Of a stretch of 64,000 nucleotides of DNA, positions 24,705 through 32,353 are shown one piece after another. The notes beneath the pieces were generated by a model. The model was not told where the DNA came from. It worked only from the letters and a program-made list of their open reading frames with translations, and did no database searches. The stretch's first letter is position 1, and every line of letters begins with the position of its first letter. The stretch is taken from positions 1 to 64,000 of the forward strand of contig LAKY01000053.1 in NCBI GenBank assembly GCA_000987045.1, in the 5' to 3' direction. This stretch comes from Clostridiales bacterium PH28_bin88 (GTDB taxonomy: Bacteria; Bacillota; PH28-bin88). The position numbers and the translations under genes were made by a program.

Positions 24705-25583
24705 ATGAAAAGGACTCCAGTATTAATCGGTGTACTTTTCTTTGTCTTGGGCCTGGCTGTTTGGGTTTCAGGGTGCGGCAGAACATCTGACCTGAGTGAA
24801 ACCCCTTCCAGCCCACAGGCCTCTGCGTCCGCTAAGCCGCCCGCCGACCAAACACCTCAGCCGAATCCCACGGGGGAAACGGAGCAGGCATCCAACCAGA
24901 GTAACGCCAGGCTGCCTGCTCAGCCTGAACCGGATAAAATCCTGGGGGACAGCGCCACACAGCCTGCTCTGCCCACGCCAGGTAAAGTCTCCGGAGGCAG
25001 CGACACGCCGCCTGCTCAAGCCACACCAGACAGGGCATCCGGCACCGGCCCCGCCAGCAGCGATCAATCCGGGACTTCCCCGGGGACGGGCGACAGCGTT
25101 GCTGCCGGGGCTCCGCCCAGCGGGCAGGTTTCACCGTCAACGTCAGGGGAAGCCAGCGGGACAGGCGGCAACAGTAAGAGCGACCTGGCGAAGACGTACC
25201 TCCGCTCCAATAGCGGCGGCAGTGTGGAGGTAGATGTGCTATGGGTAGCGCCCGAGTATGCCGTGGTCGCCGGAAACCCTGTCAAACAGTACGATCCGGT
25301 GAAATCCTTGGTATTCTATGTGGGAATGACTACTCACTCAGAAGATTTGCTGTCGTATAACATGCTTCAGAGCGCCGTACTGCGGGGGGGTAACGCGGAA
25401 ATCCCCCCACAGGAATGGCAGTACCTCAAAAAGGATTCCCACCATCCGGATGGGGTCCTGGTATTCCCCCGCCAAACGCCTGATGGCAGGGTCTTCCCGC
25501 CAGCGGGAGAAACGACCTTGACCCTGATCCTGAAAAACCTGAATGACGTAGCGGAGAGGGTTTTCACCTGGGAGATCCCTTGA
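24705..25583 (+). CDS. Lipoprotein with Ser/Pro/Thr-rich stalk and a C-terminal domain shared with its neighbour
   Basis: 292 aa from ATG 24705 (GGGGAGG 10 nt upstream). Signal with lipobox WVSGC, then about 140 residues of low-complexity Pro/Ser/Thr/Gly linker (three imperfect DKxxGxxxTQPAxPTP-like repeats near residues 75-120), then a 115-residue globular domain: SVEVDVLWVAPEYAVVAGNP, VGMTTHSEDLLSY, KKDSHHPDGVLVFP, ending VFTWEIP. The stalk would carry the domain through the thick wall. The same domain forms the gene at 25689. Located just upstream of the two-component system and wall cytochromes; function unknown. Confidence 0.78.
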   Translation: MKRTPVLIGVLFFVLGLAVWVSGCGRTSDLSETPSSPQASASAKPPADQTPQPNPTGETEQASNQSNARLPAQPEPDKILGDSATQPALPTPGKVSGGSDTPPAQATPDRASGTGPASSDQSGTSPGTGDSVAAGAPPSGQVSPSTSGEASGTGGNSKSDLAKTYLRSNSGGSVEVDVLWVAPEYAVVAGNPVKQYDPVKSLVFYVGMTTHSEDLLSYNMLQSAVLRGGNAEIPPQEWQYLKKDSHHPDGVLVFPRQTPDGRVFPPAGETTLTLILKNLNDVAERVFTWEIP

Positions 25584-25688
25584 CCTCTGCTTCTTCAGAA
25601 GGAAAAAATCGAACGTCTTCATACTTTCCTCACATGTAAATGTTATCATTGAATTGAATGACAATTGAATGTCAAAGGAGGTAAGGAG

Positions 25689-26219
25689 ATGCACAAAAAA
25701 CCCTATTCAACTTTATTAATGGTGCTGGCTCTGATACTGGTTGGGGTGGTACTCCTTACGGGTTGCGGCCGGAAATCAACAGGCAGCGATAACACAACCA
25801 CTCCACCGGGTGCTGGCGGTCAAACGGAGAACCAGCCTAATGAACGCTACCTGCGGGTGGGTGAGGCCGGCGGAGTGGAGCTGGACGTGTTGTGGTTAGC
25901 CCCGGAATATGTGAAAGCTAAGGGTAATCCCTACAGCCAGTTCAACCCCGAACAGGATACCGCGTTCCGGATTGCCATGACCACTCACTCAGGCGACCTG
26001 CTCCAGTATGACCTGGCCAAACTGGCGACGCTGCGGGTTGGTAACAAGGAAATTGCCGCTACCAGCTGGGTATACACCAATCGCGATTCCCACCACCCGG
26101 AAGGGGTGCTGGTGTTCCCGGGATCCGCCGGCGCAACCGGGTCGTCATCAATCACCTTGGTGATTAAGGGTTTAGGGAATGCACAGGAAGTATCTTTAAA
26201 CTGGGAGATACGCCAGTAG
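25689..26219 (+). CDS. Short paralogous lipoprotein
   Basis: 176 aa, ATG 25689 behind AAAGGAGG. Lipobox LLTGC, a short linker (about 30 residues instead of 140), then the same domain as the gene at 24705: GVELDVLWLAPEYVKAKGNP, IAMTTHSGDLLQYD, NRDSHHPEGVLVFPG, ending VSLNWEIR. The conserved DSHHPxGVLVFP, with adjacent histidines, could bind metal or haem (inference). A terminator follows at 26266. The pair probably arose by tandem duplication with stalk-length change. Confidence 0.78.
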   Translation: MHKKPYSTLLMVLALILVGVVLLTGCGRKSTGSDNTTTPPGAGGQTENQPNERYLRVGEAGGVELDVLWLAPEYVKAKGNPYSQFNPEQDTAFRIAMTTHSGDLLQYDLAKLATLRVGNKEIAATSWVYTNRDSHHPEGVLVFPGSAGATGSSSITLVIKGLGNAQEVSLNWEIRQ

Positions 26220-26265
26220 GCGCACAACGCTCGTATTTCCTTCTCCCAAAATCGTTTCCGCGTTA

Positions 26266-26294
26266 AAAAGAGGACCCTGCGTCCTCTTTTCTAT
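26266..26294 (+). terminator. Terminator after the lipoprotein pair
   Basis: AAGAGGAC/GTCCTCTT with TTTCTATTT tail. The arm sequence matches the hairpin at 18378-18412. Confidence 0.7.
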
Positions 26295-26446
26295 TTACGA
26301 AGAAGGTGTGCCGTGGATATGAAGAAATTATGAATTTGCTGGATCGAAGGCTGGATCTCATGGCGGATGCAAACAATTTGTGGTAACATAACTTCATACC
26401 GGTTTCTCTTTCTGAAGGTTCGAAACAGCCCGAGAATAGCGAGGTA

Positions 26447-27898
26447 ATGCTAATGACCTCTTTACATATGTTCCTTGAACCATATTTGGTAGAGGTATAT
26501 TTTTTCTACGGGTTGGCCTTTTTCACCACTGGGATGGCCATCGCCTTGCAGGTTAGAAGGTCCAGCGATCTGAACCTGGCCCGCTCCCTCTGGCTGTTGT
26601 CGGCTTTCGCCCTGATCCACTCGTTTGCGGAATGGATCCAGGTTTTCACCGCCGCTCACCGGGACATGATTAACCCTATCTCCTCTTTCCGGCTGGACCT
26701 GCTGGAAACAGCCATTGTGGTAACATCTTTTCTATTCCTGTTCCTCTTCGGTACCAATCTGCTGGCGAGCACACGGGGAGGACCCCGCTGGTCTAACCTG
26801 GCGCCTCCCGGATTGGCCTTGGCCTGGTTTACCATCATGATTTGGGGCTGGTGGTCCACCACTATCGATACGCAGGCCTGGCTGAACCTGGGTATGGTTT
26901 GGGCCAGGTTCCTGTTAGCCCTGCCCGGGGCCCTGCTCACCAGCTATGCCCTTAGAGCGCAATTGCCTGAACTGGACCGCCTCGATTCCCCAGGGGCCTC
27001 TCGAAGCTGCCGGTTGGCTTCATACACCTTTATTTTCTATGCCGTGGTCTCTGGAATAGTCGTTCCTCCCGCCAACTTTTTCCCGGCGAACCTGGTCAAC
27101 ACCGAAAGCTTTTTCGAGGCTACGGGAATACCAGTGCAGATCTTCAGGGCACTGGCCGGGGTATTGATGGCTTACAGTATCATCAAGACCCTCAGCATCT
27201 TTGAAGCCGAATCCCGCCGCCGGCTGGAAGAAGCAGAAAGACGCCACACAATCCTGCAGGAACGGCAAAGGTTCAGCCGTGACCTGCATGATGGGGTCAT
27301 CCAGTCCCTGTACGCCATCGGGTTGAACCTGGAATGCTGCCGCAGCCTTCCGGAACACGTTCGGGACAAAATGGTAGAAAGCTACCTATCCGATGCTAAT
27401 GACAAGTTGAACAGGACCATCCGGCAACTGCGCAATTATATCCGCAACCTGCAGGCGCCGGATGCGGGCAGCAGTCTCTCAGAACAGTTAATCCACCTGG
27501 TAGAGGAGTTCAAAGGTCTTTCCATGTCCGGGATTGCCGTTATATTCGAGGGGCCCGCGGGAGAAGACTGGAACTCGGACCAGATCAACCACGTGTATCA
27601 TATCGTGCAGGAAGCCCTGTACAATGTAGTTAAGCACGCCGGAGCCACCCAGACAATGGTGCGATTAGTACCCGGGCCCGACAGCCTGAGCATCAGTATT
27701 TCCGACAACGGCAAGGGGTTCGACGCCAGGGAAATAGAGGCAGCCGGCGTGGGAATGGGGCTCGCCAACATGCGCTATCGCGCCGCCCAGCTGCGCGGCG
27801 AGATCAGGATCCGGAGCAACAAATGCCACGGGACGGAGGTTACCCTACAAATCCCTTACAGAGGTGATCGAGACTATGTTGAGAGTAATGCTGGTTGA
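26447..27898 (+). CDS. Membrane-bound NarX/LiaS-type sensor histidine kinase
   Basis: 483 aa. Seven or so N-terminal membrane spans (first about 15-33, YFFYGLAFFTTGMAIALQ) with no large external domain, so it may sense a membrane or redox signal. A HisKA_3 dimerisation domain follows with phospho-acceptor His in RFSRDLHDGVIQSLYAIGLN, then HATPase boxes IVQEALYNVVKHAGA, SDNGKGFD and GMGLANMRYRA. Its stop overlaps the response-regulator gene by 23 nt. It follows two lipoproteins and precedes two wall cytochromes, whose expression it probably controls. Confidence 0.92.
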   Translation: MLMTSLHMFLEPYLVEVYFFYGLAFFTTGMAIALQVRRSSDLNLARSLWLLSAFALIHSFAEWIQVFTAAHRDMINPISSFRLDLLETAIVVTSFLFLFLFGTNLLASTRGGPRWSNLAPPGLALAWFTIMIWGWWSTTIDTQAWLNLGMVWARFLLALPGALLTSYALRAQLPELDRLDSPGASRSCRLASYTFIFYAVVSGIVVPPANFFPANLVNTESFFEATGIPVQIFRALAGVLMAYSIIKTLSIFEAESRRRLEEAERRHTILQERQRFSRDLHDGVIQSLYAIGLNLECCRSLPEHVRDKMVESYLSDANDKLNRTIRQLRNYIRNLQAPDAGSSLSEQLIHLVEEFKGLSMSGIAVIFEGPAGEDWNSDQINHVYHIVQEALYNVVKHAGATQTMVRLVPGPDSLSISISDNGKGFDAREIEAAGVGMGLANMRYRAAQLRGEIRIRSNKCHGTEVTLQIPYRGDRDYVESNAG

Positions 27899-28538
27899 AG
27901 ACCATGACATGGTTCGCCAGGGGCTGGAATTGCTGATCAAGCATAAGTCCGAGTTCCAGGTGGTGGGCCAGGCCGCCGGGGTACAGGAAGCCAAACAAGT
28001 CGCTATGCGAACGAGTCCAGACGTGGTCCTCCTGGACCTGAAACTGCCGGACGGAAGCGGTATAGAGCTTTGCCGGTTTTTGAAGGAGACTCTACCGGAC
28101 ACCCACGTCCTCATCCTCACTTCCTACGCGGAAAGTGAGGACATCTACCACGCCCTCGCCGCGGGAGCCAGCGGTTACGTGCTGAAACAGATAGACGGAG
28201 ATGCCCTGATGCAGGCCATCTCCCGGGTTGGCCAGGGTGAACGCCTGCTGGACCCCGCCAGCACCTCGAAACTGGTGGAGTATATCCACAAGGCTAACGT
28301 CCACCAGGAAGAAGAATGCCTCTCCGACCAGGATAAAAAAATCCTCATCCTGATCGCCAGGGGTAAAAGCAACCGGGAAATAGCAAACGCCCTCTTCCTC
28401 AGCGAAAAAACCGTCCGCAACTATGTCAGCGCCATGTTCGCCAAACTCGGCCTTCACAACCGGGCGGAGGCCGCTGTTTTCGCTTCCCAGAGGCTAGACC
28501 GTTTAAAAGCGTCAATCCCGGGATGGGAGGATCAATAG
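27876..28538 (+). CDS. LuxR/NarL-family response regulator, DevR-like
   Basis: 220 aa from the ATG at 27876 (GAGGTGATC upstream; a GTG at 27864 is possible). Receiver domain MLRVMLVEDHDMVRQGLELL with phospho-acceptor Asp in DVVLLDLKLPDGSG and Lys in YVLKQIDGD; C-terminal LuxR HTH LSDQDKKILILIARGKSNRE, then FLSEKTVRNYVSAMFAKLGL. The HTH recalls DevR/DosR, whose binding half-site contains GGGAC; GGGACAAA inverted repeats lie 19 nt downstream of this gene and before two other cytochrome genes. That regulatory link is inference. Confidence 0.92.
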   Translation: MLRVMLVEDHDMVRQGLELLIKHKSEFQVVGQAAGVQEAKQVAMRTSPDVVLLDLKLPDGSGIELCRFLKETLPDTHVLILTSYAESEDIYHALAAGASGYVLKQIDGDALMQAISRVGQGERLLDPASTSKLVEYIHKANVHQEEECLSDQDKKILILIARGKSNREIANALFLSEKTVRNYVSAMFAKLGLHNRAEAAVFASQRLDRLKASIPGWEDQ

Positions 28539-28556
28539 GGAAAGAGTTCATTACCC

Positions 28557-28581
28557 TTTGTCCCATCGATCCAGGGACAAA
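28557..28581 (+). promoter_or_regulatory. Palindromic operator TTTGTCCC-N9-GGGACAAA (site 1)
   Basis: Perfect 8-bp inverted repeat with a 9-bp spacer, 124 nt upstream of the cytochrome start at 28705. Identical arms and spacing occur at 30530-30554. Candidate binding site of the adjacent LuxR-type regulator. Confidence 0.7.
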
Positions 28582-28704
28582 TCTGACTACTCATGACAGG
28601 TGCCATGTCTAGTGATTTTTGGCACAATTATTCTAGGAAGTTCTCCCGCGGAGGGTGAAAGGGACCTCCCCGGGAAAACGACAAAGAAGGAGGTGGTACC
28701 TGTC

Positions 28705-30369
28705 ATGATGCCCCGCAACAAAACCACAAATGGTGAAGAAAGGAGGGGATTAGCGATCAAAAAACTGTCGATCCTGCTGGTAACGTTCCTCGCATTGGCA
28801 CTGATGTCCACCGCGGCCCTGGCCAGCCCCGCATTCGTGGGCGAGCTGCCTGCCGATAAGGCCTCTTTAAGCTGCTCAGCCTGTCATGCTTCGGCCATAC
28901 CGGCCCTGAATGACAGCGGCAAGGCCTTCAAGGCCAACGGCAACAAGTGGCCCGCCGCCAAACCCGCTCCGGCGCCCGCTCCGAAGGCGCCGGCCAAGGA
29001 AGCCGCCCCGGCTGCTCCGCCCAAGACCACCCCGGCCAAGGGAGTACTGGTGAAGGACTTCGCGGACGTGCTTGGCTCGTACGGCTATACCGTGACCGTT
29101 GACAACGGTAATGCCGTCCTCACCCGTGAGCAGGCCGCCGCTATGCTGGTGCAGGCCATCGGCCTGAAAACCGGCGACGCCGACGCCTCGGTGCTGAAAA
29201 AATTCAAGGACGCCAACAAGGTATCCAAAGATCTGGAGAAAGCCGTGGCGGTAGCGGTGAAGGAAGGCCTCTTCGTAGGTTACGGCAAGACCTTCGGCTT
29301 CAAGGACACCATGACCGAGAAACAGGTCCTGGCCATCCGCTGGCGCATCGAAGCCCGGCCGCCCGCCAATCTGCTGCAGGCGGTGAAGACCAGCAAGGCG
29401 CCCGTTCTTGACGGTATCAGCGAAGACCTGTGGAACGCCGCCCAGGAGTACAAGGTAGAAGTGCTTAACGGTGGAGTGCTGCAAGGCTCCGGCGGCAACT
29501 TTGAGGACGGCAAGACGGAAGTAGCCATCAAGGCCCTGTATGACAGTGAAAACCTGTACATGCGGTTCCGGTGGGCCGACCCCACTGAGTCCCTGGCCCG
29601 CGGACCATGGATTAAGGAGAACGGGCAGCTCGTCAAGAAGGATTACAGCGAGTTTTACGAGGACAAGTTCGCCGTCAACTGGAACATCGCCGGCAGTGTG
29701 GCAAACTTCGACACCCAGGGCTGCGCCGCCACCTGCCACGTAAGCAGTGCCAAGGACAAGAAAGGTAATCCCATCATCAAGCACTGGACCAACGCTGAAA
29801 ACGAAAAGCTGGATATGTGGCACTGGAAGCTGACCCGCCAGAACAACCTGTACGGCCCGGACAAACCCGGCCTGATGCACGACCAGTACATGGATAATAT
29901 TATCTTCGACCCGGCTGACGACAAAACCAAAAGCGCCGGCCGTCATGCCGACCCGGGTGAGAAGGAATACGTAGACAACGCCACAGGTAAGAGTCCCGAG
30001 TGGGGAGTACCCAAGCTGGTTCTTGACGGACCGACCGTCAACGGCAACCCGTACGTAATCGTGGACGGCTTGGATAAGACGAAGCCCTTTACTGAAGAGT
30101 ACCTGAATTCCATGAAAGACGGCGACTTCCTACCGGGCCTCATCGCCAAGCAGATTTCCGGGGACCCGGCGGACATCAAGGCCAAGGGCAAATGGGAAAA
30201 CGGCTTCTGGACCCTGGAAATCCAGCGCAAGCTGGTGAACGGCTCCGCTTACGACGTCCAGTTCGATGACCTGACCAAGACATACTTCTTCGCGGTAGCG
30301 GCCTTTGACAACAGCCAGATCGGCCACGCGTACCAGCAAGGGGTCATCCAGTTGAAGTTTGCCAAGTAA
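28705..30369 (+). CDS. Secreted cytochrome c with SLH wall-binding and ethylbenzene-dehydrogenase gamma-type domains
   Basis: 554 aa, ATG 28705 behind AAGGAGGTG. Signal peptide KKLSILLVTFLALALMSTAA after an 18-residue extension. Residues 57-61 CSACH form a c-type haem site; a Pro/Ala linker (85-112) follows; residues about 115-215 form an S-layer-homology region (LTREQAAAMLVQAIGL, VKEGLFVGYG) for wall attachment; residues 235-554 match the haem-b-binding gamma subunit of type II molybdoenzymes (APVLDGISEDLWNAA, LYMRFRWADPTES, WTLEIQRKLVNG). A second, unusual CX3CH (CAATCH, 340-345) may bind another haem. Type II enzymes use such gamma subunits, yet here it is a stand-alone wall protein. Confidence 0.85.
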   Translation: MMPRNKTTNGEERRGLAIKKLSILLVTFLALALMSTAALASPAFVGELPADKASLSCSACHASAIPALNDSGKAFKANGNKWPAAKPAPAPAPKAPAKEAAPAAPPKTTPAKGVLVKDFADVLGSYGYTVTVDNGNAVLTREQAAAMLVQAIGLKTGDADASVLKKFKDANKVSKDLEKAVAVAVKEGLFVGYGKTFGFKDTMTEKQVLAIRWRIEARPPANLLQAVKTSKAPVLDGISEDLWNAAQEYKVEVLNGGVLQGSGGNFEDGKTEVAIKALYDSENLYMRFRWADPTESLARGPWIKENGQLVKKDYSEFYEDKFAVNWNIAGSVANFDTQGCAATCHVSSAKDKKGNPIIKHWTNAENEKLDMWHWKLTRQNNLYGPDKPGLMHDQYMDNIIFDPADDKTKSAGRHADPGEKEYVDNATGKSPEWGVPKLVLDGPTVNGNPYVIVDGLDKTKPFTEEYLNSMKDGDFLPGLIAKQISGDPADIKAKGKWENGFWTLEIQRKLVNGSAYDVQFDDLTKTYFFAVAAFDNSQIGHAYQQGVIQLKFAK

Positions 30370-30383
30370 AATCGAATAGACTT

Positions 30384-30420
30384 TAAGGAGGAGCGAATTA
30401 GCTCCTCCTTTGCTGTTATT
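30384..30420 (+). terminator. Terminator after the SLH cytochrome
   Basis: AAGGAGGAGC/GCTCCTCCTT around GAATTA, tail TTGCTGTTATTTAT. It separates the two cytochrome genes into independent transcripts. Confidence 0.75.
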
Positions 30421-30428
30421 TATATATC

Positions 30429-30463
30429 TTGCCGCGGGTGGCCCGTTATAGCCCGGGCAAGGA
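30429..30463. repeat. Copy 2 of a GC-rich hairpin repeat
   Basis: TTGCCGCGGG...CCCGGGCAAGG, nearly identical to 20818-20852. It lies between the terminator of the first cytochrome and the operator of the second. Confidence 0.5.
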
Positions 30464-30529
30464 CCGATAACGGCAGGGGGTTCGATACCGTACAAACAGA
30501 GGTGGTAAAACAGCCTGCCAAAAGTTATG

Positions 30530-30554
30530 TTTGTCCCATTCAGCCAGGGACAAA
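30530..30554 (+). promoter_or_regulatory. Palindromic operator TTTGTCCC-N9-GGGACAAA (site 2)
   Basis: Same arms and spacer length as site 1, 125 nt upstream of the start at 30679. About 35 further bases after it (TGACTACTSATGACAGGTG, then AGTGATTTTTGSCACAAT) are also conserved between the two leaders. Confidence 0.7.
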
Positions 30555-30678
30555 TGTGACTACTGATGACAGGTGGCAAAGCAAGTGATTTTTGCCACAA
30601 TACTTTTGGAGGTTAATCTCCTGGATCGGGGATTATTTACCTTTCCAGGATATCAAAGGAAGGAGGTGCGCACCTGTC

Positions 30679-32313
30679 ATGAGACCTCTAATTCAGTACA
30701 ACGAAGAAAGGGGAAGATTACCAGTGAAAAAGTTATCAATGCTTTTGGTCTTGGCGTTCATTGTAATGGCGCTGATGTCGACCGCCGCGCTGGCCAATCC
30801 CGGCTTCGTAGGCCAGCTGCCCGCCGATAAGTCTTCGCTCAGTTGCACAGCCTGTCATACTTCAGCCATTCCTGACCTGAATGACGACGGCAAGGCCTTC
30901 AAAGCCAACGGTAACAAATGGCCCGCAGCCAAACCGGCGCCGGCAGCCCCTGCCCAATCTGAACCGGCTAAGTCTGAGCCTGCTAAGAAGGAAGAGCCCA
31001 AGGCCAGCGTTCCTAAAGCAACCGCTCCCAAAACCGTAGAGTTTTCCTTGTTTAAGGAATCCGGAAAAGCCGACACGGTGGTGGCTGGTGGTATTACCTA
31101 CGTATCGGTTAAATCAATAGCCGATCTGTACAAAGCGTTTGCTGAGTGGCACGGGGCAACAAAGCATTTCGTTTTGGTGGTCAAAGATTTTGAGATCAAG
31201 GGTACTTTGAACAAGAAAGACGCCGAAGTGAACGGTCAAGCGGTAACCCTTGACCAACCCGTCATTATGGTCAAAGGCAGGCTTTACATTCCTGCTGAGT
31301 CTTTTGCCAAGGCAGTAGGGGCAGAGGCTTCGGTTTCCGCCGGCAGCCTTGAAATCAAGCCCACCAAGTATACTGTGATCGGCAACGCGTTTGCCAAGAC
31401 AGGTAAAGCCCTGGATACCGTTAATACCAATTATGCGGACCAGCCCAACAGGCCGGGAGCGCGCCCCAACGCAGTATGCGTCACCTGCCATAACGCTACT
31501 GCGTACGAGAAAGGAATTAAGAATTCCAAAGACATGACTCCTGAGCAGTTAGCGGCAAATGTTCAAGGATGCACTACCTGTCACCTGGGTCCAGGCCAGG
31601 GTCCGTATGCCAGAGGTACTGCTGAAATTGCCGGTGGTTGGGGCATGAGCGCCCGGGTAACGGTTACCGGAGGCGGTAAAGGTACCTTTTGCATGGACTG
31701 CCACAACATGAACGGTAACCCGGATCCCACAAACGCCCGTAGGGCTTATCCCCACTACGGACCTCAAGCAAATATACTCCTTGGCAACGGCGGGATGCAG
31801 GTGGAGGGAGTCCGGTATGGAACTTCGCCTCACGCCGCCAACCCGAACAGTTGCGTATCTTGCCATATGCCCAAGGATGAGTACGGGTATGCCAGTCACT
31901 CCTTCAAAGTGGCCGATAACGCTAAAGCCGCATGCGGTTCTTGTCATGAAGGCCTGACTACCGCGAACAGGCCGGCTCTGGGGGATTATGACGGTGACGG
32001 CAAGGTCAAAGGAATCCAGGACGAGGTCAAGGGGCTGAAGGCGCTTCTGAAAGCCGCCATTAACACGGCTATTGATCCCAACGGGGGATCCTTTGATAGT
32101 AGCAAGGGTGCTTTTGTCTACTATGATGCTAACAAGAATCAAATCAAGCCCGGCGACATCTCCGACGTGATCTACAAGGCAACTTGGAACTACAAGCTGA
32201 TCGACAAAGACGGCAGTTACGGTATCCACAACCCGGCCTATACAATTCAACTGCTGCAACAGTCTTACAAAGAGCTAACAGGAAAAGATGTTCCCAATGC
32301 TCAAATAAGATAA
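30679..32313 (+). CDS. Secreted six-haem cytochrome c with copper-amine-oxidase-like stalk domain
   Basis: 544 aa, ATG 30679 behind AAGGAGGTG; an internal GTG at 30724 also has a purine-rich site and would start directly at the signal peptide KKLSMLLVLAFIVMALMSTA. CXXCH motifs: CTACH (56-60), then CVTCH, CTTCH, CMDCH, CVSCH and CGSCH in the C-terminal half, six in all. Between the first and second haem is a domain like the N-terminal domain of copper amine oxidases (KGRLYIPAESFAKAVGAEAS), common in wall proteins of Clostridia. The C-terminus (DGSYGIHNPAYTIQLLQQ) resembles that of NrfA-like cytochromes. Probably carries electrons across the wall. Confidence 0.88.
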   Translation: MRPLIQYNEERGRLPVKKLSMLLVLAFIVMALMSTAALANPGFVGQLPADKSSLSCTACHTSAIPDLNDDGKAFKANGNKWPAAKPAPAAPAQSEPAKSEPAKKEEPKASVPKATAPKTVEFSLFKESGKADTVVAGGITYVSVKSIADLYKAFAEWHGATKHFVLVVKDFEIKGTLNKKDAEVNGQAVTLDQPVIMVKGRLYIPAESFAKAVGAEASVSAGSLEIKPTKYTVIGNAFAKTGKALDTVNTNYADQPNRPGARPNAVCVTCHNATAYEKGIKNSKDMTPEQLAANVQGCTTCHLGPGQGPYARGTAEIAGGWGMSARVTVTGGGKGTFCMDCHNMNGNPDPTNARRAYPHYGPQANILLGNGGMQVEGVRYGTSPHAANPNSCVSCHMPKDEYGYASHSFKVADNAKAACGSCHEGLTTANRPALGDYDGDGKVKGIQDEVKGLKALLKAAINTAIDPNGGSFDSSKGAFVYYDANKNQIKPGDISDVIYKATWNYKLIDKDGSYGIHNPAYTIQLLQQSYKELTGKDVPNAQIR

Positions 32314-32324
32314 AGTTAGGCTGA

Positions 32325-32353
32325 AGCCTAGCCTGCGCGGCTAGGCTTCTTTT
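32325..32353 (+). terminator. Terminator after the six-haem cytochrome
   Basis: AAGCCTAGC/GCTAGGCTT followed by CTTTTAC; also positioned to stop the convergent cblS transcript. Confidence 0.75.

Noticed and set aside
28617-28633. Sigma-54-like TTGGCACAATTATTCT before the SLH cytochrome
   Set aside because: The -12 GC is absent (CT instead) and the parallel leader at 30590 has TTGCCAC, so the GG of -24 is also not conserved.
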